A stretch of DNA of 15,434 nucleotides from Planctomycetaceae bacterium (GTDB taxonomy: Bacteria; Planctomycetota; Planctomycetia; Pirellulales; Pirellulaceae): positions 1 to 15,434 of the forward strand of contig SKVE01000476.1 in the NCBI GenBank assembly GCA_007129635.1. The letters are read 5' to 3'. This document shows, one piece after another, positions 1 to 9,680 of this stretch. The notes beneath the pieces were generated by a model, which made no database searches, was not told the DNA's origin, and saw only the letters and a program-made list of their open reading frames with translations. Both the position numbers and the translations under genes were made by a program. Position 1 is the first letter of the stretch. Each line of letters starts with the position of its first letter.

Positions 1-76
1 GGAGACCTTCGGTCGGCGGTTTCGACGGGGTCGGAGACCCTCGCCGAACGCGGTAGATTATTTCCTGCGAGTTGCG

Positions 77-424
77 TTAGATGGCCTCCGAGCCTCGCTC
101 GCCCGTGCGGATGCGGATGCAATCTTCCAGCGGCAGCACGAAGATCTTGCCGTCGCCGATCTCACCCGCCTCGCCGGTTCGCCCCCCCTTGAGGATCGCG
201 TTGATCGTCGGTTCGACGAACTCTTCATTGACCGCGATTTGCAATTGGACCTTCCGCAACAGGTTGACCGTCAACTCGCGGCCTCGATATACCTCGGTCT
301 GCCCTTTCTGACGCCCGAAGCCCTGGCAGTCCATCACGGTCAGACGCACGACCTCGACTTCGCTTAACGCCTCTTTGACGGCTTCCAGTCGATTGGGCTG
401 GATAATGGCAATAATCAGTTTCAT
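77..424 (-). CDS. glnB: Nitrogen regulatory protein PII (GlnB/GlnK family)
   Basis: A 115-residue PII protein, the usual family length (about 112). PII trimers sense ATP/ADP and 2-oxoglutarate and control ammonium transport and nitrogen-assimilation enzymes in the cytoplasm. Visible landmarks are the N-terminal KLIIAIIQPNRLEAVKEAL strand-helix, the T-loop from about residue 37 (GFGRQKGQTEVYRG), and the C-terminal signature GKIFVLPLEDCIRIRTGERG. Aligned to E. coli GlnB, position 51 is Leu rather than the uridylylated Tyr, and position 49 is Arg rather than the Ser phosphorylated in cyanobacteria; Tyr46 is kept. The ATG is preceded by GAAGGA at 432-437, seven bases away. It follows the SNF2 gene on the same strand after a 180-base gap, so it is probably transcribed separately. 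No amtB or glnA neighbour is visible. Family call is secure; choice between glnB and glnK is not. Confidence 0.95.
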   Translation of the reverse strand: MKLIIAIIQPNRLEAVKEALSEVEVVRLTVMDCQGFGRQKGQTEVYRGRELTVNLLRKVQLQIAVNEEFVEPTINAILKGGRTGEAGEIGDGKIFVLPLEDCIRIRTGERGSEAI

Positions 425-491
425 AGAAAATGTCCTTCAAAGGTTGATTACCAATCGGGGCTCGCGTGGAATCCCACCCGGATGCTTTCGT

Positions 492-516
492 AACCCGAAG
501 CGTCAGCGAGGGAATC
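492..516. repeat. Planctomycete-type interspersed intergenic repeat (NPKRQRG/SLTLRVT element)
   Basis: The stretch starting AACCCGAAGCGTCAGCGAGG translates as NPKRQRGNP on the plus strand and PSLTLRVT on the minus strand. From memory these peptides recur in many spurious short ORFs of Pirellula/Rhodopirellula-type genomes, which marks a short dispersed intergenic repeat. It lies in the gap between the SNF2 gene and the PII gene. Only one copy is seen in this window, so its repeat nature rests on recall and not on the sequence itself. Confidence 0.5.
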
Positions 517-542
517 CAGGCCAAGCGGCAATTCAAAATCTA

Positions 543-560
543 ACGCCCTGCTGCAGGCGT
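543..560 (-). terminator. Possible terminator hairpin after the SNF2 gene
   Basis: ACG-C-CCTG-CTG-CAGG-CGT forms a seven-pair stem with a one-base bulge and a three-base loop. It starts 45 bases past the SNF2 stop codon. Read on the minus strand it is followed by TTAGATTTTGAATT, a weak T-rich tail. This is a plausible but unproven intrinsic terminator; the same sequence could also be part of the adjacent interspersed repeat. Confidence 0.35.
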
Positions 561-604
561 CACAACCCCCGACTCGCGTTGGTCGCCGGTCTGTCCGAGT
601 CGGC

Positions 605-3952
<3,348 letters not shown>

Positions 3953-3978
3953 AGATGAACTTTCCTAGGATGAACCAG

Positions 3979-4002
3979 ACGCTGAAAGGCTCCGCCCAGC
4001 GT
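3979..4002. other. Hairpin between fhcC and the SNF2 gene
   Basis: ACGCTG (3979-3984) pairs with CAGCGT (3997-4002), and an inner GGC/GCC pair closes a TCC loop with an AAA bulge. It lies between the fhcC stop and the ribosome-binding site of the SNF2 gene. There is no following T-run, so it is not a standard terminator; it might act in mRNA processing or attenuation, or be incidental. Confidence 0.3.
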
Positions 4003-4027
4003 TGACGATAGGAATCGAGGGCATCGA

Positions 4028-4855
4028 TCAGGAAGCGGCTGCGAACCGCATGAAAATTTCGCCTCGGCCACCTTCGAGCAGGTCGCCATGATACATGAAG
4101 TAGCTGGCCGCCAACAGCTCGTCAGGCATCGAAAAACCGGTCTGCATCAGATGCCGAACCAGCAACCGCAGCGCGATCGGCTGGCATCGGCAAGCGTAGC
4201 GAAAACTGGGCAACACGGGTGGCGGTTTTTGGCCCAGCAGCACCAGCGTGCCGCGATGCATCCCGGCCCCATGCCGGATGCCGCATTCCCCCAACACCAG
4301 CACGGTTCCGGCCAGCATATTGAAGCCTACCAGATCGCCCACCTGACCACCGATCGCGACCAATCCGCGACGCATGGTGTGCCCGACTTCGTTGCCGGCA
4401 TCTCCATCCACCAAGATCTGGCCACGCGTCATGCCGCGAGCGCTGCCTCGATACGCGGCGCCGACCAAATGGCCCGCTCGGCCATGCACGTGGATGTGAC
4501 CGCCGTGCATTTCGGCCCCCAGCCAATCGCTGACGTCGCCGTCGACGACGATCTGGCCGCCCGTCATTTCGCTGCCCACGTGCCGCCCCGCGTTGCCCAG
4601 CACACGCATCCTTCCCGATGCCATCTGGGCGCCGATCCAGTGCACGCCGGCCAGATCCCCCTGCCAGTGAACCGTCGCGTCGGAGGCATCCCCCGAGACT
4701 TCAAAAAAATCACCTACACATACTTGGACGTTGCCGTGAAAGATCTCCAGGCGCTCGATCTCTGCGACCGATTTGTCCCGTAACCGATCGGGCGTGATGC
4801 CCTCGACCTCCAACGGAACCTGGGAACCCGTGTGCAAGCGTAACCGCAAAACCAT
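4028..4855 (-). CDS. fhcC: Formylmethanofuran dehydrogenase / formyltransferase-hydrolase subunit C
   Basis: A 275-residue protein built of tandem right-handed beta-helix repeats of the form G-x-x-M-x-x-G-x-I-x-V-x-G-x-x-G (for example GSEMTGGQIVVDGDVSDWLG and GAEMHGGHIHVHGRAGHLVG), the hallmark of FmdC/FwdC/FhcC and the related glutamate synthase alpha C-terminal domain. In H4MPT-linked C1 metabolism, subunits A-D together release formate from, or attach it to, a methanofuran-type carrier; C is a structural scaffold for the complex. I chose the ATG at 4853-4855 because it has AAGGA seven bases upstream and the N-terminus VLRLRLHTGSQVPLEVEG fits the family; a TTG at 4889-4891 would add 12 residues without support. 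The A, B and D subunits are not in the window, so this gene stands apart from any fhc cluster. It is divergent from mobA. Alternative: a lone GXGXG-repeat protein of the same fold. Confidence 0.85.
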   Translation of the reverse strand: MVLRLRLHTGSQVPLEVEGITPDRLRDKSVAEIERLEIFHGNVQVCVGDFFEVSGDASDATVHWQGDLAGVHWIGAQMASGRMRVLGNAGRHVGSEMTGGQIVVDGDVSDWLGAEMHGGHIHVHGRAGHLVGAAYRGSARGMTRGQILVDGDAGNEVGHTMRRGLVAIGGQVGDLVGFNMLAGTVLVLGECGIRHGAGMHRGTLVLLGQKPPPVLPSFRYACRCQPIALRLLVRHLMQTGFSMPDELLAASYFMYHGDLLEGGRGEIFMRFAAAS

Positions 4856-4862
4856 GTTCCAA

Positions 4863-4867
4863 TCCTT
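4863..4867 (-). promoter_or_regulatory. Ribosome-binding site fixing the fhcC start
   Basis: AAGGA on the minus strand, seven bases before the ATG at 4853-4855. It supports that codon over the upstream in-frame TTG at 4889-4891, which has no comparable site. Confidence 0.65.
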
Positions 4868-4943
4868 GTGCGGTAAGGCCGGAATACGCAAAAATAACTA
4901 GCATCATGTTAACGAAATGATCCGGTGGCGACTAGGGGCGACC

Positions 4944-4949
4944 AAGGAG
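4944..4949 (+). promoter_or_regulatory. Ribosome-binding site fixing the mobA start
   Basis: AAGGAG, eight bases before the ATG at 4958-4960. It decides for this ATG over the upstream in-frame GTG at 4925. The promoters of both mobA and fhcC should lie in the shared intergenic 4856-4957, but no convincing -35/-10 pair stands out there. Confidence 0.7.
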
Positions 4950-4957
4950 TAATCACC

Positions 4958-5581
4958 ATGCAAGTGGGCGGAATCGTCTTGTGCGGCGGACAGAGCCGTC
5001 GCATGGGCACCTCGAAAGCCATGCTGCCCTTCGGGCCAGAACCGATGCTGCAACGCGTCGTGCGGTTGCTGGGCCACGTGGTGCAGCCGTTGGCCGTGGT
5101 TGCCGCTCCCGGTCAGGAGCTTCCTCCGTTGGACTCGCAGATCCTAATCGTCCGCGATCGGCAGCGTGGCCGCGGCCCGCTTGAGGGCCTGCGCTCCGGC
5201 TTGGTCGCCCTGCAACCGGTCTCCGATGCCGCCTTTGTCACCGGCTGCGATGTGCCCCTGCTCCAGGCCGGTTTCATCCAGGCGATGATCCAAGAATTGG
5301 GCTCCCACGAGATTGCGGTGCCCATCGACGGCCAGTTTTTTCACCCCCTGGCGGCCGTATACCGCACCCGAATTATACGCAAAATCGACCATCTTCTCGG
5401 TCAAGCCATTTACAAACCGCGCCTGCTGTTCCATGAAGTTCCCACCTGCCAAGTGCCCGTAGATCGCCTAAGCCTCGCAGACCCCCGTTTGTTATCACTG
5501 ATCAATGTGAATCGAAGAGAAGACTATTTGGCCGCGTTGGCCGAGGCTGGATTCGAGCCACCCGCCCATTTTTCGTTCTGA
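4958..5581 (+). CDS. mobA: Molybdenum cofactor guanylyltransferase
   Basis: A 207-residue NTP-transferase-fold protein that would join GMP from GTP to molybdopterin to make molybdopterin guanine dinucleotide (MGD), the cofactor of DMSO-reductase-type enzymes and formylmethanofuran dehydrogenase. Visible motifs are the nucleotide-binding signature LCGGQSRRMGTSKAMLPFG (residues 8-26, with Lys20), GRGPLEGL (71-78), the metal-binding TGCDVPLL (95-102) and the late INVNRREDY (182-190) that corresponds to the family NxNTPEDL. Length matches MobA (about 190-210). The ATG at 4958 has AAGGAG upstream. It stands divergent to fhcC, whose enzyme family uses MGD, which gives the pair a shared theme. A CTP-dependent MocA-type transferase is the main alternative, but the overall match favours MobA. 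Confidence 0.88.
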   Translation: MQVGGIVLCGGQSRRMGTSKAMLPFGPEPMLQRVVRLLGHVVQPLAVVAAPGQELPPLDSQILIVRDRQRGRGPLEGLRSGLVALQPVSDAAFVTGCDVPLLQAGFIQAMIQELGSHEIAVPIDGQFFHPLAAVYRTRIIRKIDHLLGQAIYKPRLLFHEVPTCQVPVDRLSLADPRLLSLINVNRREDYLAALAEAGFEPPAHFSF

Positions 5582-5719
5582 GGCCTTGCTTTCTGCAAAA
5601 TGGGGGGTGGGGTATTCTTTTGGAATCGGTTAGGATGAAAGTAGACGATGTGGTCCTGGCCGGGGCTCGAAACGAACCGATGCCGGGATTCGAAAGACGA
5701 AAGATTTTTTTGAAATGGA

Positions 5720-5726
5720 AAGGGAG
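5720..5726 (+). promoter_or_regulatory. Ribosome-binding site before a GTG start
   Basis: AAGGGAG seven bases before GTG at 5734-5736. It selects this GTG, which begins directly with a lipoprotein-type signal peptide, over the upstream in-frame TTG at 5620. Confidence 0.6.
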
Positions 5727-5733
5727 AACGACA

Positions 5734-6003
5734 GTGAAGCGGTTTTGGACTCTTGTCATGGTATCCGCCCTATTTTCCGCCGGTTGCACCCCCCCGCCTG
5801 CTGCTACGGTCAGTATCGATTCGACCGATGGTCCGCCGAGCACGACCACCGACGCCTGGCACACGACCACCGACGCTTGGGATACGACCACCGATGCCTG
5901 GAGCACGACCACCGACGCCTGGGATACGACCACCGACGCCTGGGATACGCCGACCGACGTTTGGGGCACGACCATCGACGACGACGGCTTTGGCGACCCC
6001 TAA
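5734..6003 (+). CDS. Small predicted lipoprotein with heptapeptide TTTDAWx repeats
   Basis: An 89-residue protein of no family I recognise. It starts at GTG with a good ribosome-binding site. Residues 1-17 form a short signal peptide (KR then a hydrophobic run to LFSAG) ending at Cys18, a plausible lipobox (F-S-A-G-C), so the mature protein may be lipid-anchored. After a Pro-rich linker come about six heptads reading TTTDAWx, then a degenerate one (TPTDVWG) and the acidic tail IDDDGFGDP. The mature part is low-complexity, Thr/Asp-rich, with one Trp per heptad and one Cys only. It lies 152 bases after mobA in the same direction and ends facing the FAD oxidoreductase gene. The repeat keeps other frames open too, but only this frame gives a signal peptide plus ribosome-binding site. 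Function unknown; a surface or periplasmic spacer or metal-binding peptide is conceivable. Confidence 0.65.
   Translation: MKRFWTLVMVSALFSAGCTPPPAATVSIDSTDGPPSTTTDAWHTTTDAWDTTTDAWSTTTDAWDTTTDAWDTPTDVWGTTIDDDGFGDP
5842..5982 (+). repeat. 21-bp in-frame tandem repeat, about 6.7 copies
   Basis: Units begin at 5842, 5863, 5884, 5905, 5926 and 5947, with a 15-base partial unit at 5968. The consensus opens ACGACCACCGACGCCTGG plus three variable bases. The fourth and fifth units are identical, the others differ by one to several bases, and the sixth is the most diverged. Each unit encodes one TTTDAWx heptad of the lipoprotein. Expansion by slippage or unequal crossing-over is the simplest origin. 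Confidence 0.9.
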
Positions 6004-6047
6004 TCGCCCGGCCAGGTATTTCTTGGTGGAATCGGCGGGACGGGGTC

Positions 6048-6121
6048 GATCCCGTAGGGGATCGCAGCCATTAGCCGGTGGTCGAGCGAAGCGACACCAC
6101 CGGACCACCGGACCACCGGAC
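6048..6121. repeat. Hairpin-rich dispersed repeat between convergent genes
   Basis: GATCCC (6048-6053) pairs with GGGATC (6058-6063) across a four-base loop. CCGGTGGT (6075-6082) pairs with ACCACCGG (6096-6103). The 8-mer ACCACCGG then occurs three times in tandem (6096-6119). The block separates the convergent lipoprotein and FAD oxidoreductase genes and ends a few bases from the oxidoreductase stop. I recall the central GGTCGAGCGAAGCGACACCA segment as a frequent intergenic element in planctomycetes. It could serve as a bidirectional transcription stop, though no T-run follows either hairpin. Confidence 0.5.
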
Positions 6122-6124
6122 CTT

Positions 6125-8911
6125 TTACGGCAGCAGATGCAGACCGTCGACGACGACGTAGCCGTCGGTGTCGGTGTTGGCGATACGGATGGTGGAGCGC
6201 TCGTCCAGTGGAAACGATCCTAAGCTGATGAATCGGCCGTCGAGGGGCGGGGCGAGCCGCTGATTGATGTGGACGGTGGTTTCGCCGTCGACGTGTGAGA
6301 TCGTGACCGGGACGTTGGTCGCTCGGTTGTCATACGCCACGTAGGCCAAGCGGACTTCGAAGCGGCCGGTGACTCCCGGGTGGAATTCCAACCAGGCATC
6401 CCCTTTGTCTTGGTTGTTGTCGTGCATGTAACCGTACACCAGATACTTGCCCCCGAACGTCGACTCGACCCAAACTCCCTTCGCAGCCGCCTGCTGATCG
6501 TCCAGGAATACGCCCGGTAGATCGGGACGCGGGTCATCGTGCCGTGGGCCAACCAATTCGCTTCTACGTTGGATCGCTTGCAGCACATCCTGCGATTCCT
6601 GGTACAGACGGATCTCGCAAACGGCCGTCGGGCGAGCGAACACGAAGCGGACACGATCCGTGGTGACGGTTTCCAGCGGTACGACGTACCGACGCTGGTC
6701 CAGTCGCGTGATCCGGCCGACTGGTTCCCACCCGCCGCTGCGATGCGTTTCGATCCGCACCGGGACCGCCCGTTGTTCGAAGGTGATGTGGGCGACGTTT
6801 ACCGATCGCGGCTGCTCGAATGCCAGAGCGATCCAGTGCGGCGCCTGGCCATCGGCAAGCCAGGCGTTTCGGTCGTCGCCCAGCACCCGGCTCAGGCCGT
6901 TGACCACCTTCGGCGCCGACATCCCTTCGGCGGCGGACGAGGCAGACACGGCGGCGGACCGAGCGAGATCGGCGGGGTCCTCATTGCGCACCCCGAGCAG
7001 ATAGCACCCGTCCTTTAACAATGTTTGCTGCAGGCTGGTCAAGTGCCGTTGGTAGACGCCTGCGGGAGTCGTCTCGTGCGTTACCGCGATCGCAGCGGCT
7101 GTGCCGACGGCCTGGCCCATGGCCAGGCAGGGCCGCATGACGCGGGTTCCGCCCATGGCGATGTGCGTGGCCGAGTGGCAGCGGCCAGCCATCATCAGGT
7201 TGTTGATGTTTCGCGAGTACAGCGTGCGGTACGGGATGCTGACTCGTCGACCACCATAGACGTGGATACAGTCGTTGCCCGCCACCCAGAAACCTTCCGG
7301 GTGATGGAGGTCCGGCCCCCAGTCGGTAAAGGCGATCGTGTCGTCGTGGACCACGCGTTGATCGTAGTCCCGTTGGCTCATCACATACGGCCCCATCAAT
7401 CGTCGACTCTCGCGGACGCCGGGCACGAAGTTCAACCAGACGAGTTCCCGGTGGGCGTTTTTCTTTCGAGTGGCCGGGTTGTGGTTCTTGGCATAGTTCC
7501 AGAGTCCCAGATTGATCCTCAGCAGCTCGTCGCGGATGGGTTCGGCATCGGCCACGGTATCCCGCATCCCACCGTATTCGACCCACCAGCGGCGGACGAC
7601 CGCGCCGTCGGGATCGTCGCCCGGATTGCGGCCTCGGCCACGCGCCGGCCGGTCGAAGTTTTCGGGCCTGCGGACGTCGGGCAAGCGCCGATGGTCGCCG
7701 CGCGGTTGAAAATCGGCGTCCTCGCGCCACAGGTACGCCCATTCGGGGCAATCGAAGGGAACGGGGTGGTCGCGGGTGACGATTTCCGCCTGGTACAGCG
7801 AATTGCCTTGCGTGCGTGGCGTGGGCTGCACCGGGGCAAGGGTTTCGCCGAATTCGTCACGAGCCTCCTCGCCCACGCGGTATTCCGCTCCGGCATAGTA
7901 ACCGATCCAGGCATGCCCCGTCGTGTCGAGGAACACGGGTGCCCGGAACGCCAGGCGTTGGCCCGTCCGCACGTCGACCGCCAGCACGGCCTCGATCTCG
8001 CCCGGCTGGCCCGACTGGCCGGGCTCCAACGGTTCTGCCGCCGCGCCCTTCATGCGAACGCCGATGGCCCGTGTATGGAGAAACAGCCCGATGTGCGGCT
8101 CGGCGCGGACGATCGCTTCCATCCATTGCGAGTCAGCATAGCGATTCCAGCCTTGCGGCGTGGGAAAGAACTCTTCGCACAACCCGGTCACGTTGACTCG
8201 GTCCGGTGGACTGCCCAGATAGCCCATCGGCGGAACACGGATCTCCGAGGAACTGTTGCCGCCCACCACCGGCCGGTCTTGAATCAAGGCCACACGCACC
8301 CCGTGGCGCGCGGCGGCCACGGCGGCGCCCAACCCGCTGGGGCCAGCGCCCACGACGACCACATCGAACGGGTCCAGCTCCTGGACCTTACGAGACACGC
8401 CGCCGAATTTCACCCGTTGCGCGGCCAAGTCGTCGGGCTGATCGGCCGGTTGGAACCCGTCGCCCGCCAGCACCACGGCATCCACACGACCCCACCAGCC
8501 GGTCAAGTCCTGGATGCGGAGTTCGACCTGACCTTGCGGCAGATCGAACGTTCCAGAGTGTTGCCAGCGCCAAGCGTCATCCGAGGCGCGTCCCAATTCG
8601 CTTGACGATCGACTGCCGACCAGAACGCGGAATCGGCCGGGGCTATGGCTGGGCAGCCAATCGCGACAACGCACCCACAAGTGGTACTGGCCCGCAGCGG
8701 GAATCTTAACATGTGTGACGGCATCGTCGACCGGTCGTCCCAGACCGGTGGCCAACAGATAGACCGATCCCATGGTGTCGACATGCTGCGTATCACGTCG
8801 CCAACCGCCAACGCAGTCAAAGCTCTCCGCCTCGACCCAGATCGGCTGCGGAACTTCGGCAGCACCGGCGACCGAAACCAACAGCACCAAAACAAGAACC
8901 GCACCTTGCAT
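6125..8911 (-). CDS. Secreted FAD-dependent oxidoreductase with carbohydrate-binding-like and golvesin-type domains
   Basis: A 928-residue protein with an N-terminal signal peptide (cleavage likely near AGA-AEVP). Next comes an accessory beta domain (about 20-155, beginning IWVEAESF as in CBM-like modules), then an FAD_oxidored-type domain with the Rossmann motif FDVVVVGAGPSGLGAA (GAGPSG at 188-193) and VGGNSSSE (216-223). A discoidin-like beta domain follows (about 665-785), and a C-terminal golvesin/xanthan-lyase-type domain (about 795-928, with GGKYLVYGYMHDNNQDKG, NRATNVPVTISH and DGYVVVDGLHLL). Proteins of this build are numerous in planctomycetes and usually thought to act on complex sugars outside the cytoplasm; the substrate is unknown. 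The ATG at 8909-8911 has AAAGGGA seven bases upstream; an in-frame GTG at 8929 would add six residues in front of the signal peptide. The gene lies 125 bases after the hemerythrin-like gene. Confidence 0.85.
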   Translation of the reverse strand: MQGAVLVLVLLVSVAGAAEVPQPIWVEAESFDCVGGWRRDTQHVDTMGSVYLLATGLGRPVDDAVTHVKIPAAGQYHLWVRCRDWLPSHSPGRFRVLVGSRSSSELGRASDDAWRWQHSGTFDLPQGQVELRIQDLTGWWGRVDAVVLAGDGFQPADQPDDLAAQRVKFGGVSRKVQELDPFDVVVVGAGPSGLGAAVAAARHGVRVALIQDRPVVGGNSSSEIRVPPMGYLGSPPDRVNVTGLCEEFFPTPQGWNRYADSQWMEAIVRAEPHIGLFLHTRAIGVRMKGAAAEPLEPGQSGQPGEIEAVLAVDVRTGQRLAFRAPVFLDTTGHAWIGYYAGAEYRVGEEARDEFGETLAPVQPTPRTQGNSLYQAEIVTRDHPVPFDCPEWAYLWREDADFQPRGDHRRLPDVRRPENFDRPARGRGRNPGDDPDGAVVRRWWVEYGGMRDTVADAEPIRDELLRINLGLWNYAKNHNPATRKKNAHRELVWLNFVPGVRESRRLMGPYVMSQRDYDQRVVHDDTIAFTDWGPDLHHPEGFWVAGNDCIHVYGGRRVSIPYRTLYSRNINNLMMAGRCHSATHIAMGGTRVMRPCLAMGQAVGTAAAIAVTHETTPAGVYQRHLTSLQQTLLKDGCYLLGVRNEDPADLARSAAVSASSAAEGMSAPKVVNGLSRVLGDDRNAWLADGQAPHWIALAFEQPRSVNVAHITFEQRAVPVRIETHRSGGWEPVGRITRLDQRRYVVPLETVTTDRVRFVFARPTAVCEIRLYQESQDVLQAIQRRSELVGPRHDDPRPDLPGVFLDDQQAAAKGVWVESTFGGKYLVYGYMHDNNQDKGDAWLEFHPGVTGRFEVRLAYVAYDNRATNVPVTISHVDGETTVHINQRLAPPLDGRFISLGSFPLDERSTIRIANTDTDGYVVVDGLHLLP

Positions 8912-8918
8912 CGCTACG

Positions 8919-8925
8919 TCCCTTT
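8919..8925 (-). promoter_or_regulatory. Ribosome-binding site fixing the FAD oxidoreductase start
   Basis: AAAGGGA on the minus strand, seven bases before ATG 8909-8911. No such site precedes the alternative GTG at 8927-8929. Confidence 0.55.
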
Positions 8926-8970
8926 CCACAAAGCATCGATCCTCGCAAAAACCGACCTACCTGGTACTCT

Positions 8971-9007
8971 TGCCCGTGTTCCGCTCACGACGGGCAGGAG
9001 TGCCCGT
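8971..9007. other. Three-arm inverted repeat (TGCCCGT / ACGGGCA / TGCCCGT)
   Basis: TGCCCGT occurs at 8971-8977 and 9001-9007, with its complement ACGGGCA at 8990-8996. The middle arm can pair with either side: the tight hairpin has a GGAG loop, the other a 12-base loop. It sits between the hemerythrin-like stop and the oxidoreductase start. The tight hairpin could end transcription of the upstream gene, though no T-run is present. I also recall GGGCAGGAGTGCCC as a dispersed planctomycete element. Confidence 0.4.
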
Positions 9008-9036
9008 TCTACCGGAATGTTGCCGATCGACGGGCG

Positions 9037-9498
9037 TCAGATGGGCCGGCCGGCCTGAGCCAGAAGCTGCTCTTCGTTGCGCCGATGATTGACCAAGCGG
9101 CGCTCGAGCCCACGGTACTGGTGGTCGATGTCGTCCCAAGTCGAAGCCGGACAGATCGTCGTTCCCGCCAGCTCGTGCAGGTGGTCCAACTGGTCGAGCA
9201 ACTCGGGATGCTCGGCATTCAACTCCTCGAACCGTACTCGCAGCTCCGGACGACACTGCGACAAAGCCGACAGATGCCGTTCATCTTCCTCTAAATCGAA
9301 CAGGTTCCGCAGCTTGCAGGCCAATTCGTTCAGCATCTGGGGAACATCTTCGATCGGGACGGCTGGCTGATGATAGTGTTCATCCACATCAGCCTCGGCA
9401 ATGTCCTCCAGAAGAGTGCCCAATTTGCACAACAAATCGTGCAAGGCGGTTCGCAAGCCCGCCAATTCGCGATCGATCCTTTGACTTTTGTTGCTCAT
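9037..9498 (-). CDS. Hemerythrin-like hypothetical protein
   Basis: A 153-residue, all-helical, soluble protein with many acidic residues. The arrangement LRNLFDLEEDERHLSAL (63-79), then LNAEHPELLDQLDHLHEL (93-110), then NHRRNEEQLL (137-146) matches the spacing of HHE/hemerythrin-like helices seen in planctomycete hypothetical proteins. Possible iron ligands are His75, His97, His138 and Glu142/143, but the His expected just before the first acidic cluster (in the position of Asn65/Phe67) is missing, so a complete di-iron site is doubtful. The ATG at 9496-9498 has AGGGGG six bases upstream; an in-frame TTG at 9621 would add 41 residues of poor quality. It lies between the epimerase and FAD oxidoreductase genes on the same strand. 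If metal is bound, oxygen or redox sensing is possible; otherwise function is unknown. Confidence 0.6.
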   Translation of the reverse strand: MSNKSQRIDRELAGLRTALHDLLCKLGTLLEDIAEADVDEHYHQPAVPIEDVPQMLNELACKLRNLFDLEEDERHLSALSQCRPELRVRFEELNAEHPELLDQLDHLHELAGTTICPASTWDDIDHQYRGLERRLVNHRRNEEQLLAQAGRPI

Positions 9499-9592
9499 CC
9501 TACACCCCCTTGAAAAACTGGCTTGTCGCCCGTGTCTCGTTCGTAGGAAACCGACACAACACCATCCTGACGCAACTCCGTGCCCATTTGTT

Positions 9593-9621
9593 AATTTTCG
9601 CCAATTTCTTCCCGATGTCAA
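9593..9621 (-). promoter_or_regulatory. Possible sigma-70-like promoter for the hemerythrin-like gene
   Basis: On the minus strand TTGACA (9616-9621) is followed after 17 bases by AAAATT (9593-9598), a poor -10 match. It is about 95 bases before the start codon, in the 182-base gap after the epimerase gene. The -35 is perfect but the -10 is weak, so this is tentative. Confidence 0.25.
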
Positions 9622-9680
9622 ATTTGCCGTCGTTCAGGGCCCCCTTGCGTCAAATCCACCGTGAAAACGGAGCCCGTTGC

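Noticed and set aside
4..40. Terminator or repeat downstream of the PII gene
   Set aside because: Two tiny stems (GACC-TTC-GGTC at 4-14 and GGGTC-GGA-GACCC at 28-40) are present, but they are short, without a T-run and near the window edge.
5842..5982. CRISPR-like regular repeat
   Set aside because: Units are contiguous 21-mers without spacers and encode a heptapeptide in the frame of a gene with a signal peptide and ribosome-binding site.
7025..8605. 526-codon plus-strand open frame antisense to the FAD oxidoreductase
   Set aside because: Composition is that of a shadow frame in GC-rich DNA; no recognisable domain, and the minus-strand frame has clear FAD motifs and a signal peptide.
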